Shown in pieces: positions 1-7,042 of a stretch of DNA of 64,000 nucleotides. Every line of letters begins with the position of its first letter. Position 1 is the stretch's first letter. The position numbers and the translations under genes were made by a program. The stretch covers positions 868,001 through 932,000 of the forward strand of contig CBDCPP010000001.1 of the NCBI GenBank assembly GCA_965220315.1. Direction: 5' to 3'. A model generated the notes under the pieces. The model was not told the origin of the DNA. It searched no databases and saw only the letters and a program-made list of their open reading frames with translations. The DNA comes from JAPOXK01 sp965220315. GTDB taxonomy: Bacteria; Chloroflexota; Dehalococcoidia; Bin125.

Positions 1-235
1 GATCGGGCTGCAGGTCCAGAAACCGAAGGCGGGGATGTACGTGTGGGCGCGCGTGCCCAATGGAATGACCAGCGTGGATTTTGCTAAGCGGCTGTTGGAG
101 GAACAGGCAGTGGTGGTGACACCCGGAAACGGCTACGGTGCGGCGGGAGAGGGCTACGTGCGGCTGTCCCTGACAACACCCGACGACAAGCTAGAGGAGG
201 GATTGCAGCGGATCGCGAATTGGACTGCCGGCTGA
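1..235 (+). CDS. dapL: LL-diaminopimelate aminotransferase, C-terminal end (partial)
   Basis: Only the last 77 codons are present and the gene enters from the left edge in frame 2. The segment reads KAGMYVWARVP, then a TSVDFAKRLLEEQ helix and VVVTPGNGYGAAGEGYVRLSL, which is the C-terminal small domain of fold-type I PLP aminotransferases. The GEGYVRLSL strand with its arginine that binds the substrate carboxylate is typical of the DapL/aspartate aminotransferase group. DapL makes LL-diaminopimelate for lysine and peptidoglycan synthesis. The catalytic lysine lies outside the window, so another class I aminotransferase is possible. hflX follows directly, in the same reading frame after the TGA. 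Confidence 0.7.
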   Translation, partial: IGLQVQKPKAGMYVWARVPNGMTSVDFAKRLLEEQAVVVTPGNGYGAAGEGYVRLSLTTPDDKLEEGLQRIANWTAG

Positions 236-265
236 TCCGAGTGCGCTAACGATACTGCGAAATCC

Positions 266-271
266 AAGGAG
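266..271 (+). promoter_or_regulatory. Shine-Dalgarno that decides the hflX start
   Basis: AAGGAG lies 6 bases before an ATA codon (278-280) and 9 bases before a GTT. The hflX frame has no ATG, GTG or TTG between the dapL stop (233-235) and codon 410, yet the conserved HflX N-terminus is encoded upstream of 410. This site therefore points to a non-canonical AUA start. Confidence 0.6.
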
Positions 272-277
272 TACAGC

Positions 278-1459
278 ATAGTTCGGGCCCCGCGCGCGAC
301 GTATGCAACGACGACGCCCGAGCGCGCCCTGCTGGTAGGCGTTGACGTCACAGAGTGGAGCGACGGCCTCCGCCACTGGAACGCGCAAGCTTCTCTCGAT
401 GAACTGGAGATGCTGGCGGAAACTGCGGGTGCTGTGCCCGTGGCTCGGGTTTCGCAGCGACTGAAACATCCCGACCGCAGGTCATATATTGGCAAAGGGA
501 AGCTCGCGGAGCTGGTGGACGCGCAGGAGTCGCTGGGCTACACCGTTGCGATCTTCGACGACGAGCTGACACCGGCCCAGCAGCGCTCACTGGAGCGGGC
601 ACTCGGTCTGAAGGTGATCGACCGAACAGCTCTGATCCTCGACATCTTTGCGCAGCGGGCACGGACACGGGAGGGAGCACTGCAGGTATCGCTGGCCCAG
701 CACCAGTACTTACTGCCACGGTTGGCCGGTCAGTGGGCGCACTTGGAACGCATGGAGGGGTCGATCGGGGCGCGCGGTCCTGGCGAGACGCAGCTAGAGA
801 CGGACCGGCGCCTGGTACGCGCCCAGATTAAGCGGCTCAAGAGCGAGATCGAGCAGGTGAAACGGCATCGGCAACGGTATCGGAGGAACCGCCGTCGGAA
901 CGGGGTACCCGTGGTGGCATTGGTGGGATACACCAACGCGGGCAAGAGCACTCTGATGAACGCGCTCACCGGTGCCGGAGTGCGTGCGCACAACCGGCTC
1001 TTCGAGACCCTGGATCCGGTGACGCGACGCACAGCCTTGCGAGATGGGCGCGCGCTGCTATTAACGGATACTGTGGGGTTCATTGAGAAATTGCCTACCC
1101 AATTGGTGGCCGCTTTTCGTGCCACGCTTGAAGAGCTAAACGAGGCGGACTTGCTCTTGCACGTGGTCGATATCGCGCACCCAGATGCGGCCGAGCAGAG
1201 CCAGACGGTGGAGAACACCTTGGTGGAGCTGGAATTGGCAGATCGCCCCATCCTAACCCTGCTGAATAAAATCGACCGGATCGACGGAGAGTCGAACGGG
1301 GCGGAGCCTCCGGAGCGGGTGCGTCAGCTTGCTGAGCAAGTTCGGCAGGATCGACCGGAGACACTGGTGATCTCGGCAGCGAAGCACTGGGGTATCGACG
1401 AACTGCGGTCGCGGCTCGGAGTGATGTTGGAGGAGAGAAGCCTCCGTTGTGAGGAGTGA
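278..1459 (+). CDS. hflX: GTPase HflX, ribosome-associated
   Basis: HflX is a GTPase that binds and splits stalled or heat-damaged 70S ribosomes. The protein would be 393 aa from codon 278. The N-terminal domain shows ERALLVGVDVTEW, then YIGKGKLAEL and the family block GSIGARGPGETQLETDRR, followed by an arginine-rich coiled linker. The G domain has the P-loop GYTNAGKST, the G3 region DTVGFI and the G4 motif NKID. All G motifs are intact. The start is odd. The first ATG in frame (410) would delete the conserved ERALLVGVD strand, and no ATG/GTG/TTG exists upstream. A good SD at 266-271 places the start at ATA 278. It probably shares a transcript with dapL, 42 bases upstream. Confidence 0.93.
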   Translation: MVRAPRATYATTTPERALLVGVDVTEWSDGLRHWNAQASLDELEMLAETAGAVPVARVSQRLKHPDRRSYIGKGKLAELVDAQESLGYTVAIFDDELTPAQQRSLERALGLKVIDRTALILDIFAQRARTREGALQVSLAQHQYLLPRLAGQWAHLERMEGSIGARGPGETQLETDRRLVRAQIKRLKSEIEQVKRHRQRYRRNRRRNGVPVVALVGYTNAGKSTLMNALTGAGVRAHNRLFETLDPVTRRTALRDGRALLLTDTVGFIEKLPTQLVAAFRATLEELNEADLLLHVVDIAHPDAAEQSQTVENTLVELELADRPILTLLNKIDRIDGESNGAEPPERVRQLAEQVRQDRPETLVISAAKHWGIDELRSRLGVMLEERSLRCEE

Positions 1460-1498
1460 GGCCGTCTTGGCTGCTAGTGGGACATGCGATCTGGGTCG

Positions 1499-2002
1499 TT
1501 AGTCTGCGGTGAGCCGCAGGGTGATATGCGCGACACGAGTACCGAGCGTGCGCGCCTGCTGGCGGTCGAGTTCGGTGATCTGGCCGTGGACAGTGGCACC
1601 GTAGTAGGAGCCCGACTCGCGCATGGCATCACTCCAAGGCAGACCGACGATTACGAGGCCATGCGCCATCAACAGATGGATTAACTGGAGGAGGGTCGCC
1701 TCGCTACCTCCAGAGCGCGACCAGCCCGCAGTGAAGCAGGCGCCAACCTTGCCCGCTAGCTCACCGCTCTCCCAGAGATCGCCGCTGTGGTCCAGCCAGT
1801 CCTTGAGCTTGCCAGTGATGCCACTCCAATTGGGTGAGCCCAAGATCAGCGCGTCGCAGGCTAGGAGATCGGACGGCTGGGCTTGATGGAGGGGGCGTTC
1901 GATCGGCTCGGCGCCAGCGACAGATTGCACTCCCTGAATGATCGCCCGCGCGATTTCTTGAGTGAGACTACGGCCGTCGTAGAGTACGAGAACGCGGGCC
2001 AT
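1499..2002 (-). CDS. flavodoxin-like NAD(P)H:quinone oxidoreductase (WrbA/flavodoxin fold)
   Basis: A 167-aa protein starting MARVLVLYDGRSLTQEIA, which is the first beta strand and FMN phosphate loop of the flavodoxin fold. LILGSPNWSGITGKLKDWLD matches the FMN loop seen in WrbA/NrdI-like proteins, and the GKVGACFTAGWSRSGGSEATLL segment matches the next flavin-binding strand and loop. It probably carries FMN and reduces quinones or serves as an electron carrier. The ATG at 2002 was chosen because the longer open frame adds only non-homologous residues. It lies 10 bases after the stop of the QueD-like gene on the same strand, so the two are probably cotranscribed. Confidence 0.8.
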   Translation of the reverse strand: MARVLVLYDGRSLTQEIARAIIQGVQSVAGAEPIERPLHQAQPSDLLACDALILGSPNWSGITGKLKDWLDHSGDLWESGELAGKVGACFTAGWSRSGGSEATLLQLIHLLMAHGLVIVGLPWSDAMRESGSYYGATVHGQITELDRQQARTLGTRVAHITLRLTAD

Positions 2003-2012
2003 CGCTGTCGGG

Positions 2013-2489
2013 CTAACCCATCGAGAGGTCGAGCTTGTACCAGGCTGCCTGCCCGGGCATCTCTTCGACGCCGACACTGAGTGAGGCCAGACCGGGCGGC
2101 CCCTCCGCTGCAAGCTTGTCCCGCAGCTCGGTGGCGATGTACTCGGCCAAGCGCTCGGCGGTGCTGTTATCGATGGGGAGCGCGGCAACATCTCGCTTGG
2201 GCAGGCGATAAGCTGGGTCGCTCTGATATTGGATGACGTAGTGGTCACCGTCGTCGCGAATGCTCAGGCGAGAGCACTGCATTTGCAAGAGGAACTTATG
2301 ATCGAGGCTTTGACAGATCTCGCGGGTTAAACGCTTGAGCAAGGAGAAGTCGATGACCCAAGACTCGTGCGCGCTGAGGGTGCCAGCCACGTCAACGAGG
2401 ACATCATAGTTATGGCCATGGATTGGCTCGAGCTCGTCGCTAAGGACGGCGAAATGCCCGGCGGCGAACCGGAGTCGCTGCCGTTCCAC
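2013..2489 (-). CDS. 6-pyruvoyl-tetrahydropterin synthase / QueD-like enzyme
   Basis: About 158 aa. The start RLRFAAGHFAV, the zinc-ligand segment IHGHNYDV and SLDHKFLL later in the chain are the His motifs of the PTPS/QueD T-fold family. IDNSTAERLAEYIA and a C-terminal SVGVEEMPGQAAWY carry the usual glutamate near the pterin pocket. The family converts dihydroneopterin triphosphate to 6-carboxy- or 6-pyruvoyl-pterin for queuosine or pterin cofactors. Which product is made here cannot be told. I chose the GTG at 2489, because the ATG at 2684 would overlap the divergent regulator gene and its operator. The start is uncertain by a few codons. Confidence 0.8.
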   Translation of the reverse strand: MERQRLRFAAGHFAVLSDELEPIHGHNYDVLVDVAGTLSAHESWVIDFSLLKRLTREICQSLDHKFLLQMQCSRLSIRDDGDHYVIQYQSDPAYRLPKRDVAALPIDNSTAERLAEYIATELRDKLAAEGPPGLASLSVGVEEMPGQAAWYKLDLSMG

Positions 2490-2576
2490 CGTGACGCGAT
2501 GTTGAAGGCTGGACGGGGGCAACGAGGCACCTCGCTCGGAATGAGAGCTAGTGAGCAGGCTAGAGTGAGGTGAGGG

Positions 2577-2634
2577 TTGACAGGATAGATATGATAGCAA
2601 TGCATCTGACTCAGATGTATAAGGAAATGAAGGA
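2577..2634 (+). promoter_or_regulatory. promoter/operator of the arsenic block, with palindrome
   Basis: A TTGACA hexamer sits at 2577-2582. A perfect inverted repeat CATCTGA-C-TCAGATG lies at 2603-2617, and the symmetry extends with one mismatch to 2600-2620 (ATG at one end, TAT at the other). A TATAAG at 2618-2623 overlaps its right edge. An AAGGAG ribosome-binding site at 2630-2635 serves the PadR-type gene at 2638. PadR proteins often bind palindromes with ATGT/ACAT ends just upstream of their own gene, so autoregulation is likely. Promoter spacing is not ideal, so the -35/-10 assignment is tentative. Confidence 0.55.
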
Positions 2635-2637
2635 GCA

Positions 2638-3030
2638 ATGGTAGCCGACCTGACGGCCAGTGAGCATTGGGAGACGGCGATCAATCGAGCCGCCTCGCGG
2701 ATGTTCGTACTAGCAGCTATGGCGGGCGGGCCGGGACATGGCTACGAGCTGGCACAGCGCGTGCGGTCAATCTGCGACGGTGCCTGCGACCCGTCGGCGG
2801 GGGTGATCTACCCGGCCATCCGGGACCTGGAATCAGGAGGATTGATCGCCTGCGAGCGGAAAGCGGTGAGCGGTCGTGAGCGCAATGTGTGTACGCTTAC
2901 GGACAAAGGCGAGGCAGCCTTGCGTACTGCAGCCCAAGCCTGGGCTCGCCGTCTGCCGGCGATCCAGCGAGTGGTGAAGTCGGCGGGTGCGGAAGTGGTT
3001 GCCGGGTCGTGTTGCGACCCACGCTTGTGA
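2638..3030 (+). CDS. PadR-family regulator with cysteine pairs, probable arsenic-block repressor
   Basis: A 130-aa PadR-type winged helix. MFVLAAMAGGPGHGYELAQRV is helix 1-2, and DPSAGVIYPAIRDLESGGLI is the recognition helix and wing start of PadR proteins. The C-terminal dimerisation helix is short, as in PadR subfamily s2. Unusually it has six cysteines: Cys46 and Cys50 (CDGAC) before the recognition helix, Cys72, Cys85 and a terminal Cys125-Cys126 pair. Gene order (regulator, small protein, ArsM) and the operator upstream suggest it represses the block. The cysteine layout suggests thiol-metalloid sensing, which is inference only. The ATG is preceded by AAGGAG. Confidence 0.85.
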   Translation: MVADLTASEHWETAINRAASRMFVLAAMAGGPGHGYELAQRVRSICDGACDPSAGVIYPAIRDLESGGLIACERKAVSGRERNVCTLTDKGEAALRTAAQAWARRLPAIQRVVKSAGAEVVAGSCCDPRL

Positions 3031-3080
3031 TAGTCCGCTAAGACTGCGAACGAGAGACTGCGAACAAGGAGGTATTGACG

Positions 3081-3314
3081 GTGGTTGGACGTAAGATTTT
3101 CGCGCCGGGTCGGCTCACGCGGCAGATACAGCAACGCTATGGGAAAGACGAAGGCGAGGAAGCGAGCGCAGAAGACATGACGGCGGCGGCGATCCGAATG
3201 CGAGCACGCTACGGCCTCGCGAAGGATGAGAGCCCTGCGAAGGATGAGGCGGAGGTGGACGCCGGGACGGCCGAGAAAACTGCCGAGAAGGAGGGGCCGG
3301 AAGCCGAAGAGTAA
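3081..3314 (+). CDS. small charged protein with RYG motifs (unknown)
   Basis: 77 aa, no recognised family. The GTG at 3081 is chosen because AAGGAGG at 3066-3072 is 8 bases away; the in-frame TTG at 3075 would be only 2 bases from it. The N-terminal half has TRQIQQRYGK and, later, IRMRARYGLA. This (I/M)xxRYG pattern also occurs at the start of the next gene, ArsM (AAVQKRYGR). The C-terminal 30 residues are low-complexity Glu/Lys/Asp/Ala and probably disordered. It sits between the PadR-type regulator and arsM, 50 and 43 bases from each, in one apparent operon. It may be a partner of ArsM. Confidence 0.7.
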   Translation: MVGRKIFAPGRLTRQIQQRYGKDEGEEASAEDMTAAAIRMRARYGLAKDESPAKDEAEVDAGTAEKTAEKEGPEAEE

Positions 3315-3357
3315 AGCAAGGGCGGAGTGCAGGCCGGCGTAAATACGGAGACACGTG

Positions 3358-4200
3358 ATGGCAACGTCTGCAGCACAAGATATCCGGGCGATCAAGGCGG
3401 CCGTACAGAAGCGGTACGGAAGACACGCCCAGCAACAGCTGGCGCGGGCCGATGCTGAGATCGCGCTCATTGAGGTAGTGGCGACCGCGCCGGATGGAGA
3501 TGCTTGTTGCACGCCGTCTTCTCCGGGAAGCGAAAAGCCGTCGTGCGGGATGGAAGATGAGATGCCGCGGAAGGCGATCAGAGCGCCGTACACGGCGAGT
3601 GAGAAGGCTTGGCTGCTGGCAAGCGTGACGGAGACATCGCTGGGGTGTGGCAATCCAGCGGCGATCGCCGAGCTGCAGCCTGGGGAGACAGTGCTCGATC
3701 TTGGTTCTGGTGGCGGCATGGATTGCTTCTTAGCGGCGAAGCAAGTGGGACCGGCGGGTCGTGTGATCGGCGTCGACATGACGGATGAGATGCTGAAACT
3801 AGTGCGCATGAATGCGAAGCGGATCGGTGCGAGGAACGTCGAGTTCCGCAAAGGCGAGATCGAGGCGTTGCCGGTAGAGGATGCGTCGGTGGACGTGATC
3901 CTCTCGAACTGCGTGATCAATCTGTCGACGAACAAGGAGCGAACTCTGTGCGAGGCTTACCGGGTGCTGAAGCCGGGCGGCCGCTTCCGAGTGAGCGACA
4001 TCGTGTTGACACAGGAGCTGTCCCTCAAAGAGGAACAGTACCTGGCATCGTGGTCGGGGTGTGTAGCGGGAGCGCTGCTGCGGGACGAGTTCGCAGCGAA
4101 ACTGGAGGCCATCGGCTTCGAGCATGTGCAGCTAACGATGGAGGGCGAGCACGGAGAGGGCGTGTACTCTGCGCTGATCGAAGCATCTAAGCCTTACTAG
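3358..4200 (+). CDS. arsM: arsenite S-adenosylmethionine methyltransferase ArsM
   Basis: 280 aa. The SAM-binding Rossmann motif I is VLDLGSGGGMDC (113-123), followed by GVDMTDEML (138-146). The four cysteines that bind As(III) in ArsM enzymes have counterparts here: Cys50/51 in an N-terminal loop, Cys97 in SLGCGNP, Cys185 in LSNCVINL and Cys235 in SGCVAGAL. The SNCVINL and SGCVAGA contexts are family signatures. It methylates trivalent arsenic in the cytoplasm to mono-, di- and trimethylarsenicals. ATG 3358 follows GGAG; an in-frame GTG lies one codon earlier. It is the third gene of the PadR-led operon. Confidence 0.95.
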   Translation: MATSAAQDIRAIKAAVQKRYGRHAQQQLARADAEIALIEVVATAPDGDACCTPSSPGSEKPSCGMEDEMPRKAIRAPYTASEKAWLLASVTETSLGCGNPAAIAELQPGETVLDLGSGGGMDCFLAAKQVGPAGRVIGVDMTDEMLKLVRMNAKRIGARNVEFRKGEIEALPVEDASVDVILSNCVINLSTNKERTLCEAYRVLKPGGRFRVSDIVLTQELSLKEEQYLASWSGCVAGALLRDEFAAKLEAIGFEHVQLTMEGEHGEGVYSALIEASKPY

Positions 4201-4219
4201 GTACCCCGATCGATAGCAA

Positions 4220-4264
4220 CGAGAGTCCGGCAGAGGGGATGCCCGAAGGTCTGCTAGTCTCTCG
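4220..4264 (+). terminator. hairpin between arsM and the DUF169 gene
   Basis: CGAGAG...CTCTCG arms continue inward as a 15-bp imperfect stem (12 of 15 positions paired, others wobble or mismatch) around a 15-base loop. No U-run follows, so it may be an RNA-stabilising or attenuating stem rather than a classical terminator. It lies 20 bases past the arsM stop. Confidence 0.4.
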
Positions 4265-4308
4265 ATAGGCTTCAGAAAGTGGTTTCACGAAAGTAAGGGT
4301 GGTAGCTC

Positions 4309-5016
4309 GTGGCGCAGTTGAGTGGGGTACAGGACCTTTTGGGATTGAGCAAGCCGGCGATCGCGATCGGCTATTTCACGGAACCGCCGACTGGAGTGGC
4401 GAAGTATGAGGCAGGGGAAGTGCCTGCGGGTTGTTCCTTCTGGCAGCGCGCCCAGGAAGGGACATCGTTCTACACGGAGCAGTCGGATCACTACAACTGC
4501 GCAGTCGGGGCATATACTCACAGCATCCCGCTGCCACCCGAGCGGGCCGAGGAGCTGGGAGAGACGATTGGCTTTATGGTGGGGCAGCGTTACCTGCGTG
4601 AAGCAGAAGTGCCGATGATCCCCGTGCTGGCAGAGTCGCCTCGCTACGTGGCTTACGGTCCGGTCGATGACGCGAAATTCCAGCCGGACGTGGTGGCGGT
4701 GGCGGCGGAACCGGCACAGGCGATGCTGCTATATGAGGCGGCGCTGCGTGCCGGGGCGGGCAGTATCGCGCCGAACATCATAGGACGGCCGGGGTGCGCG
4801 GTGGAGGCCCTGACAATGGGAAGCGGCGAAGCGGCGATGTCGCTTGGGTGCAAAGGAAACCGGACTTTCACAGGGCTGCCGGATAACGAGATGTACGTGA
4901 GTTTTCCTGGATCGAAGTGGGAAGCAGTGGTGGAAGCGCTGACTGAGATCGTGCACTCGAATGAGTCGATGGGTTCCCACTATACCGAGCAGCAGAAGAA
5001 ATTCTCGTACTCGTAG
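4309..5016 (+). CDS. DUF169 family protein
   Basis: 235 aa, matching the DUF169 (COG2043) family in layout: an N-terminal LLGLSKPAIAIGYF strand, a cysteine segment PAGCSFWQRAQEG, DHYNCAVGAYTHSI, and a C-terminal SLGCKGNRTFTGLPDNEMYVSFP. The conserved cysteines of the family (PAGCS, HYNCAVG, RPGCAVE, SLGCKGNR) are all present. The biochemical role of DUF169 is not established. Members often occur near redox or metal genes. The GTG start at 4309 has a GGGTGG run 10 bases upstream. Its position behind arsM on the same strand suggests a link with metalloid or thiol chemistry, but 108 bases with a hairpin separate the two. Confidence 0.8.
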   Translation: MAQLSGVQDLLGLSKPAIAIGYFTEPPTGVAKYEAGEVPAGCSFWQRAQEGTSFYTEQSDHYNCAVGAYTHSIPLPPERAEELGETIGFMVGQRYLREAEVPMIPVLAESPRYVAYGPVDDAKFQPDVVAVAAEPAQAMLLYEAALRAGAGSIAPNIIGRPGCAVEALTMGSGEAAMSLGCKGNRTFTGLPDNEMYVSFPGSKWEAVVEALTEIVHSNESMGSHYTEQQKKFSYS

Positions 5017-5200
5017 CTGTGGCCTGATTAGAAAAGGCTCAGCGAGCTGGCTTGAGGACGGTCCGAGCGTAGCGAGCGAGCAGCGAAATCGTGACCGCGG
5101 TGGCGTGTAAGCGCTCATAAATATAACCACGACCGGTTTGGCACTCCTCGCGAGGTCAGATCTCCCGGTTGCAACGAGTGCCGTACCTGCTGTTCGCTCC

Positions 5201-5713
5201 TCACGCGGTTAAGCGCCGCAACTGCTTCGCATGCCCTTCCACGTGCCGAATCGACAGTCCTTCCACGAGTGCTCCCAGCGTCGGCCGCGCCGTCAGTGGC
5301 GTTTCCTCTAACGATGGAACAAAGATCTCTCGCTCTAAATCTTTCTCTGTTAGCTCTCCCAGGAGCTTCCTCATAGATGCGTACTCCGCTTCCACTAGCC
5401 CCAGCAACTCTGCCTTCGACAGCTCTGCCCGAGATTCCCAGTCGAACACCAGCTCTCGCGCGAAGTCGACAGGCTCGCTTCCACTCTCGCGGGCCGCGCG
5501 TAGCACTGCTACGTAGCCTCCCTCCGCCGCGCCCGCCAAGTGCGCCAGCACCTCTCTTGCGCCCCAGTCCCCTTCTTCCATCGGCGTGTGCCGAAATGCT
5601 TCCTCACTCATCTCTTCCACAATCGACCGTACTTCTTCCACTGCTGCTTCACAGCGGCGTTTCCACTCTAAGATCGCTTCAACTGCCTGCACCTTTACTG
5701 CCTTTCTTTTCAT
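5201..5713 (-). CDS. DinB-like (YfiT/DUF664-type) four-helix protein
   Basis: 170 aa. The protein is predicted all-helical, with WGAREVLAHLAGAAEGGYVAVLRAA (the Asp/His metal-helix region of DinB-like proteins), a middle helix with SKAELLGLVEAEYASMRKLL and the C-terminal LSIRHVEGHAKQLRR, whose H-x3-H is the usual last metal-ligand helix. Members include mycothiol-dependent isomerases and damage-inducible proteins. The substrate here is unknown. The ATG at 5713 is used because homology starts there; the open frame upstream to 5905 is not protein-like. Codons on this strand are rich in C/T-ending triplets, unlike the flanking genes, which hints at a different history. Confidence 0.65.
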   Translation of the reverse strand: MKRKAVKVQAVEAILEWKRRCEAAVEEVRSIVEEMSEEAFRHTPMEEGDWGAREVLAHLAGAAEGGYVAVLRAARESGSEPVDFARELVFDWESRAELSKAELLGLVEAEYASMRKLLGELTEKDLEREIFVPSLEETPLTARPTLGALVEGLSIRHVEGHAKQLRRLTA

Positions 5714-5954
5714 CCCTGCTGGCGCTACCGGCCAGATCCCTTTTTGTACTTGAGTTCCATCCCGACCCAAGCGTAAACGAAATCTGACGCGCTGCCTTTG
5801 CGTCTCTAGTGATGACAGGATCTTGTTCCAAACCGGCCTCGCGACTCGATCCCCAGCCTTTTCGACAGTACTTCCAGCATCTCCAGAACGTGCTGCCGAT
5901 ATCACGCTGCACTCCTAGGCCGCCTCACCTGCTAGCCTAACTCGCGGGTTCGCT

Positions 5955-6104
5955 ATGCCGCACAATCTCGACTCTCAACCCCGTGCTATTCCTCGGCCAC
6001 CCACCCAGCGTATTGCTGTTGCTGCCCTTCTCATCTGCTGGGGTATCCTCACCATCGCCTTTCCTGCCACCGTCGCTTATGGTCTCTATCTGTGGGCGAC
6101 CTGA
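5955..6104 (+). CDS. possible single-helix membrane peptide, 49 aa
   Basis: The frame reads MPHNLDSQPRAIPRPPTQR, then about 23 hydrophobic residues (IAVAALLICWGILTIAFPA and on to YGLYLW) and stop. A basic, proline-rich cytoplasmic lead followed by one transmembrane helix is a plausible small membrane protein. No ribosome-binding site is visible, so it may be leaderless or not expressed. It has no neighbour that suggests a role. Confidence 0.35.
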   Translation: MPHNLDSQPRAIPRPPTQRIAVAALLICWGILTIAFPATVAYGLYLWAT

Positions 6105-6274
6105 TCCGCTAGCCACATTGCTCACGTGAAAGAAGAGCAATAGCTCGCTGGTGGATGTTCAGAAGGCACATCAGGTCCGTCTTCCACAGGCATGCTTTGA
6201 CAGGCCTAGCTGCTTCTAGATAATATCTCGAATGAGAGCTGTGCCGAAATAAAAACTGCGAAAAGGATCGCTAT

Positions 6275-6817
6275 ATGGTACGAACACTTCCACCAATTGA
6301 CGATGATATTTTCGAAGCGCTACAAGCAAAAGCCGAGCCACTTATCGACGACATCAACACGGTCCTGAGGCGCTTGCTTGGGATGTCAGATAGTAGTGGT
6401 TCCACACGCGGCGGAAGTGCAGGCCGGCGAGCGTCGGCAGCGCGCGCGGAGAAGGAACCCCGATCCAGCGGAAAGCGCGGTCGTCGAAGAAAGAGCGGGA
6501 CACGTGCGCCGAGAGGAGCGACTCTCCCCAATTTGGAGTACGAACTTCCTATGCTGACTGCCCTCAATAATCTAGGAGGAACGGCAGCTGCTCGCGCTGT
6601 GGTGGATCGGATGGAGCAGATTCTGGAAGGGAAACTCCAACCGATCGACAAAGAGAAGATCACAACTGGCGCCATCCGCTGGAAGAATCGAACGCAGTTC
6701 GTGCGATCGAAACTCATCGCCGAGAACGCCATGAAGAAAGATTCTCCCCGCGGTGTTTGGGAGATCACCGACGAAGGGCGCGCGCGGTTGGGCCGTAGGG
6801 AATTCCCAACGGCGTGA
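6275..6817 (+). CDS. RHH plus Mrr_N-type winged-helix protein without nuclease domain
   Basis: 180 aa. Residues 5-37 (PPIDDDIFEALQAKAEPLI...VLRRLLGM) resemble the ribbon-helix-helix N-terminus of SeqA-like proteins. A basic linker (RRASAARAEKEPRSSGKRGRRRK) follows. Residues 88-175 resemble the Mrr_N winged helix that precedes the endonuclease domain in Mrr restriction enzymes: LPMLTALNNLGG, then WKNRTQFVRSKLI and GVWEITDEGRARL. The protein ends there, with no PD-(D/E)XK domain and no nuclease gene next to it. It probably binds DNA as a regulator; a stand-alone remnant of a restriction system is the alternative. The ATG at 6275 is the only start that gives the RHH strand. Confidence 0.75.
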   Translation: MVRTLPPIDDDIFEALQAKAEPLIDDINTVLRRLLGMSDSSGSTRGGSAGRRASAARAEKEPRSSGKRGRRRKSGTRAPRGATLPNLEYELPMLTALNNLGGTAAARAVVDRMEQILEGKLQPIDKEKITTGAIRWKNRTQFVRSKLIAENAMKKDSPRGVWEITDEGRARLGRREFPTA

Positions 6818-7042
6818 AGGCGCTTGTTTAGGGGACAGTTGCTGGGGCGCATGTGATGGCGCGGTCGGCGCCGATACGGTGATCAGCCACCCACTGGGCC
6901 TGCTAGTACGGACACGTGTTTAGCATGTTCTTGAGATCAGGCGCCGGTGGCAGGCCGTTTGCTGAGAGCGTGCAGCAGATGCTTCGGTTACTGAATAGTT
7001 CGATAGTAACGTGGGAGAGGATCTCGGGACGCTGCTGAGATA

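Noticed and set aside
2013..2684. QueD-like gene starting at ATG 2684
   Set aside because: It would overlap the regulator gene and its operator; the extra residues are Ser-rich and not family-like.
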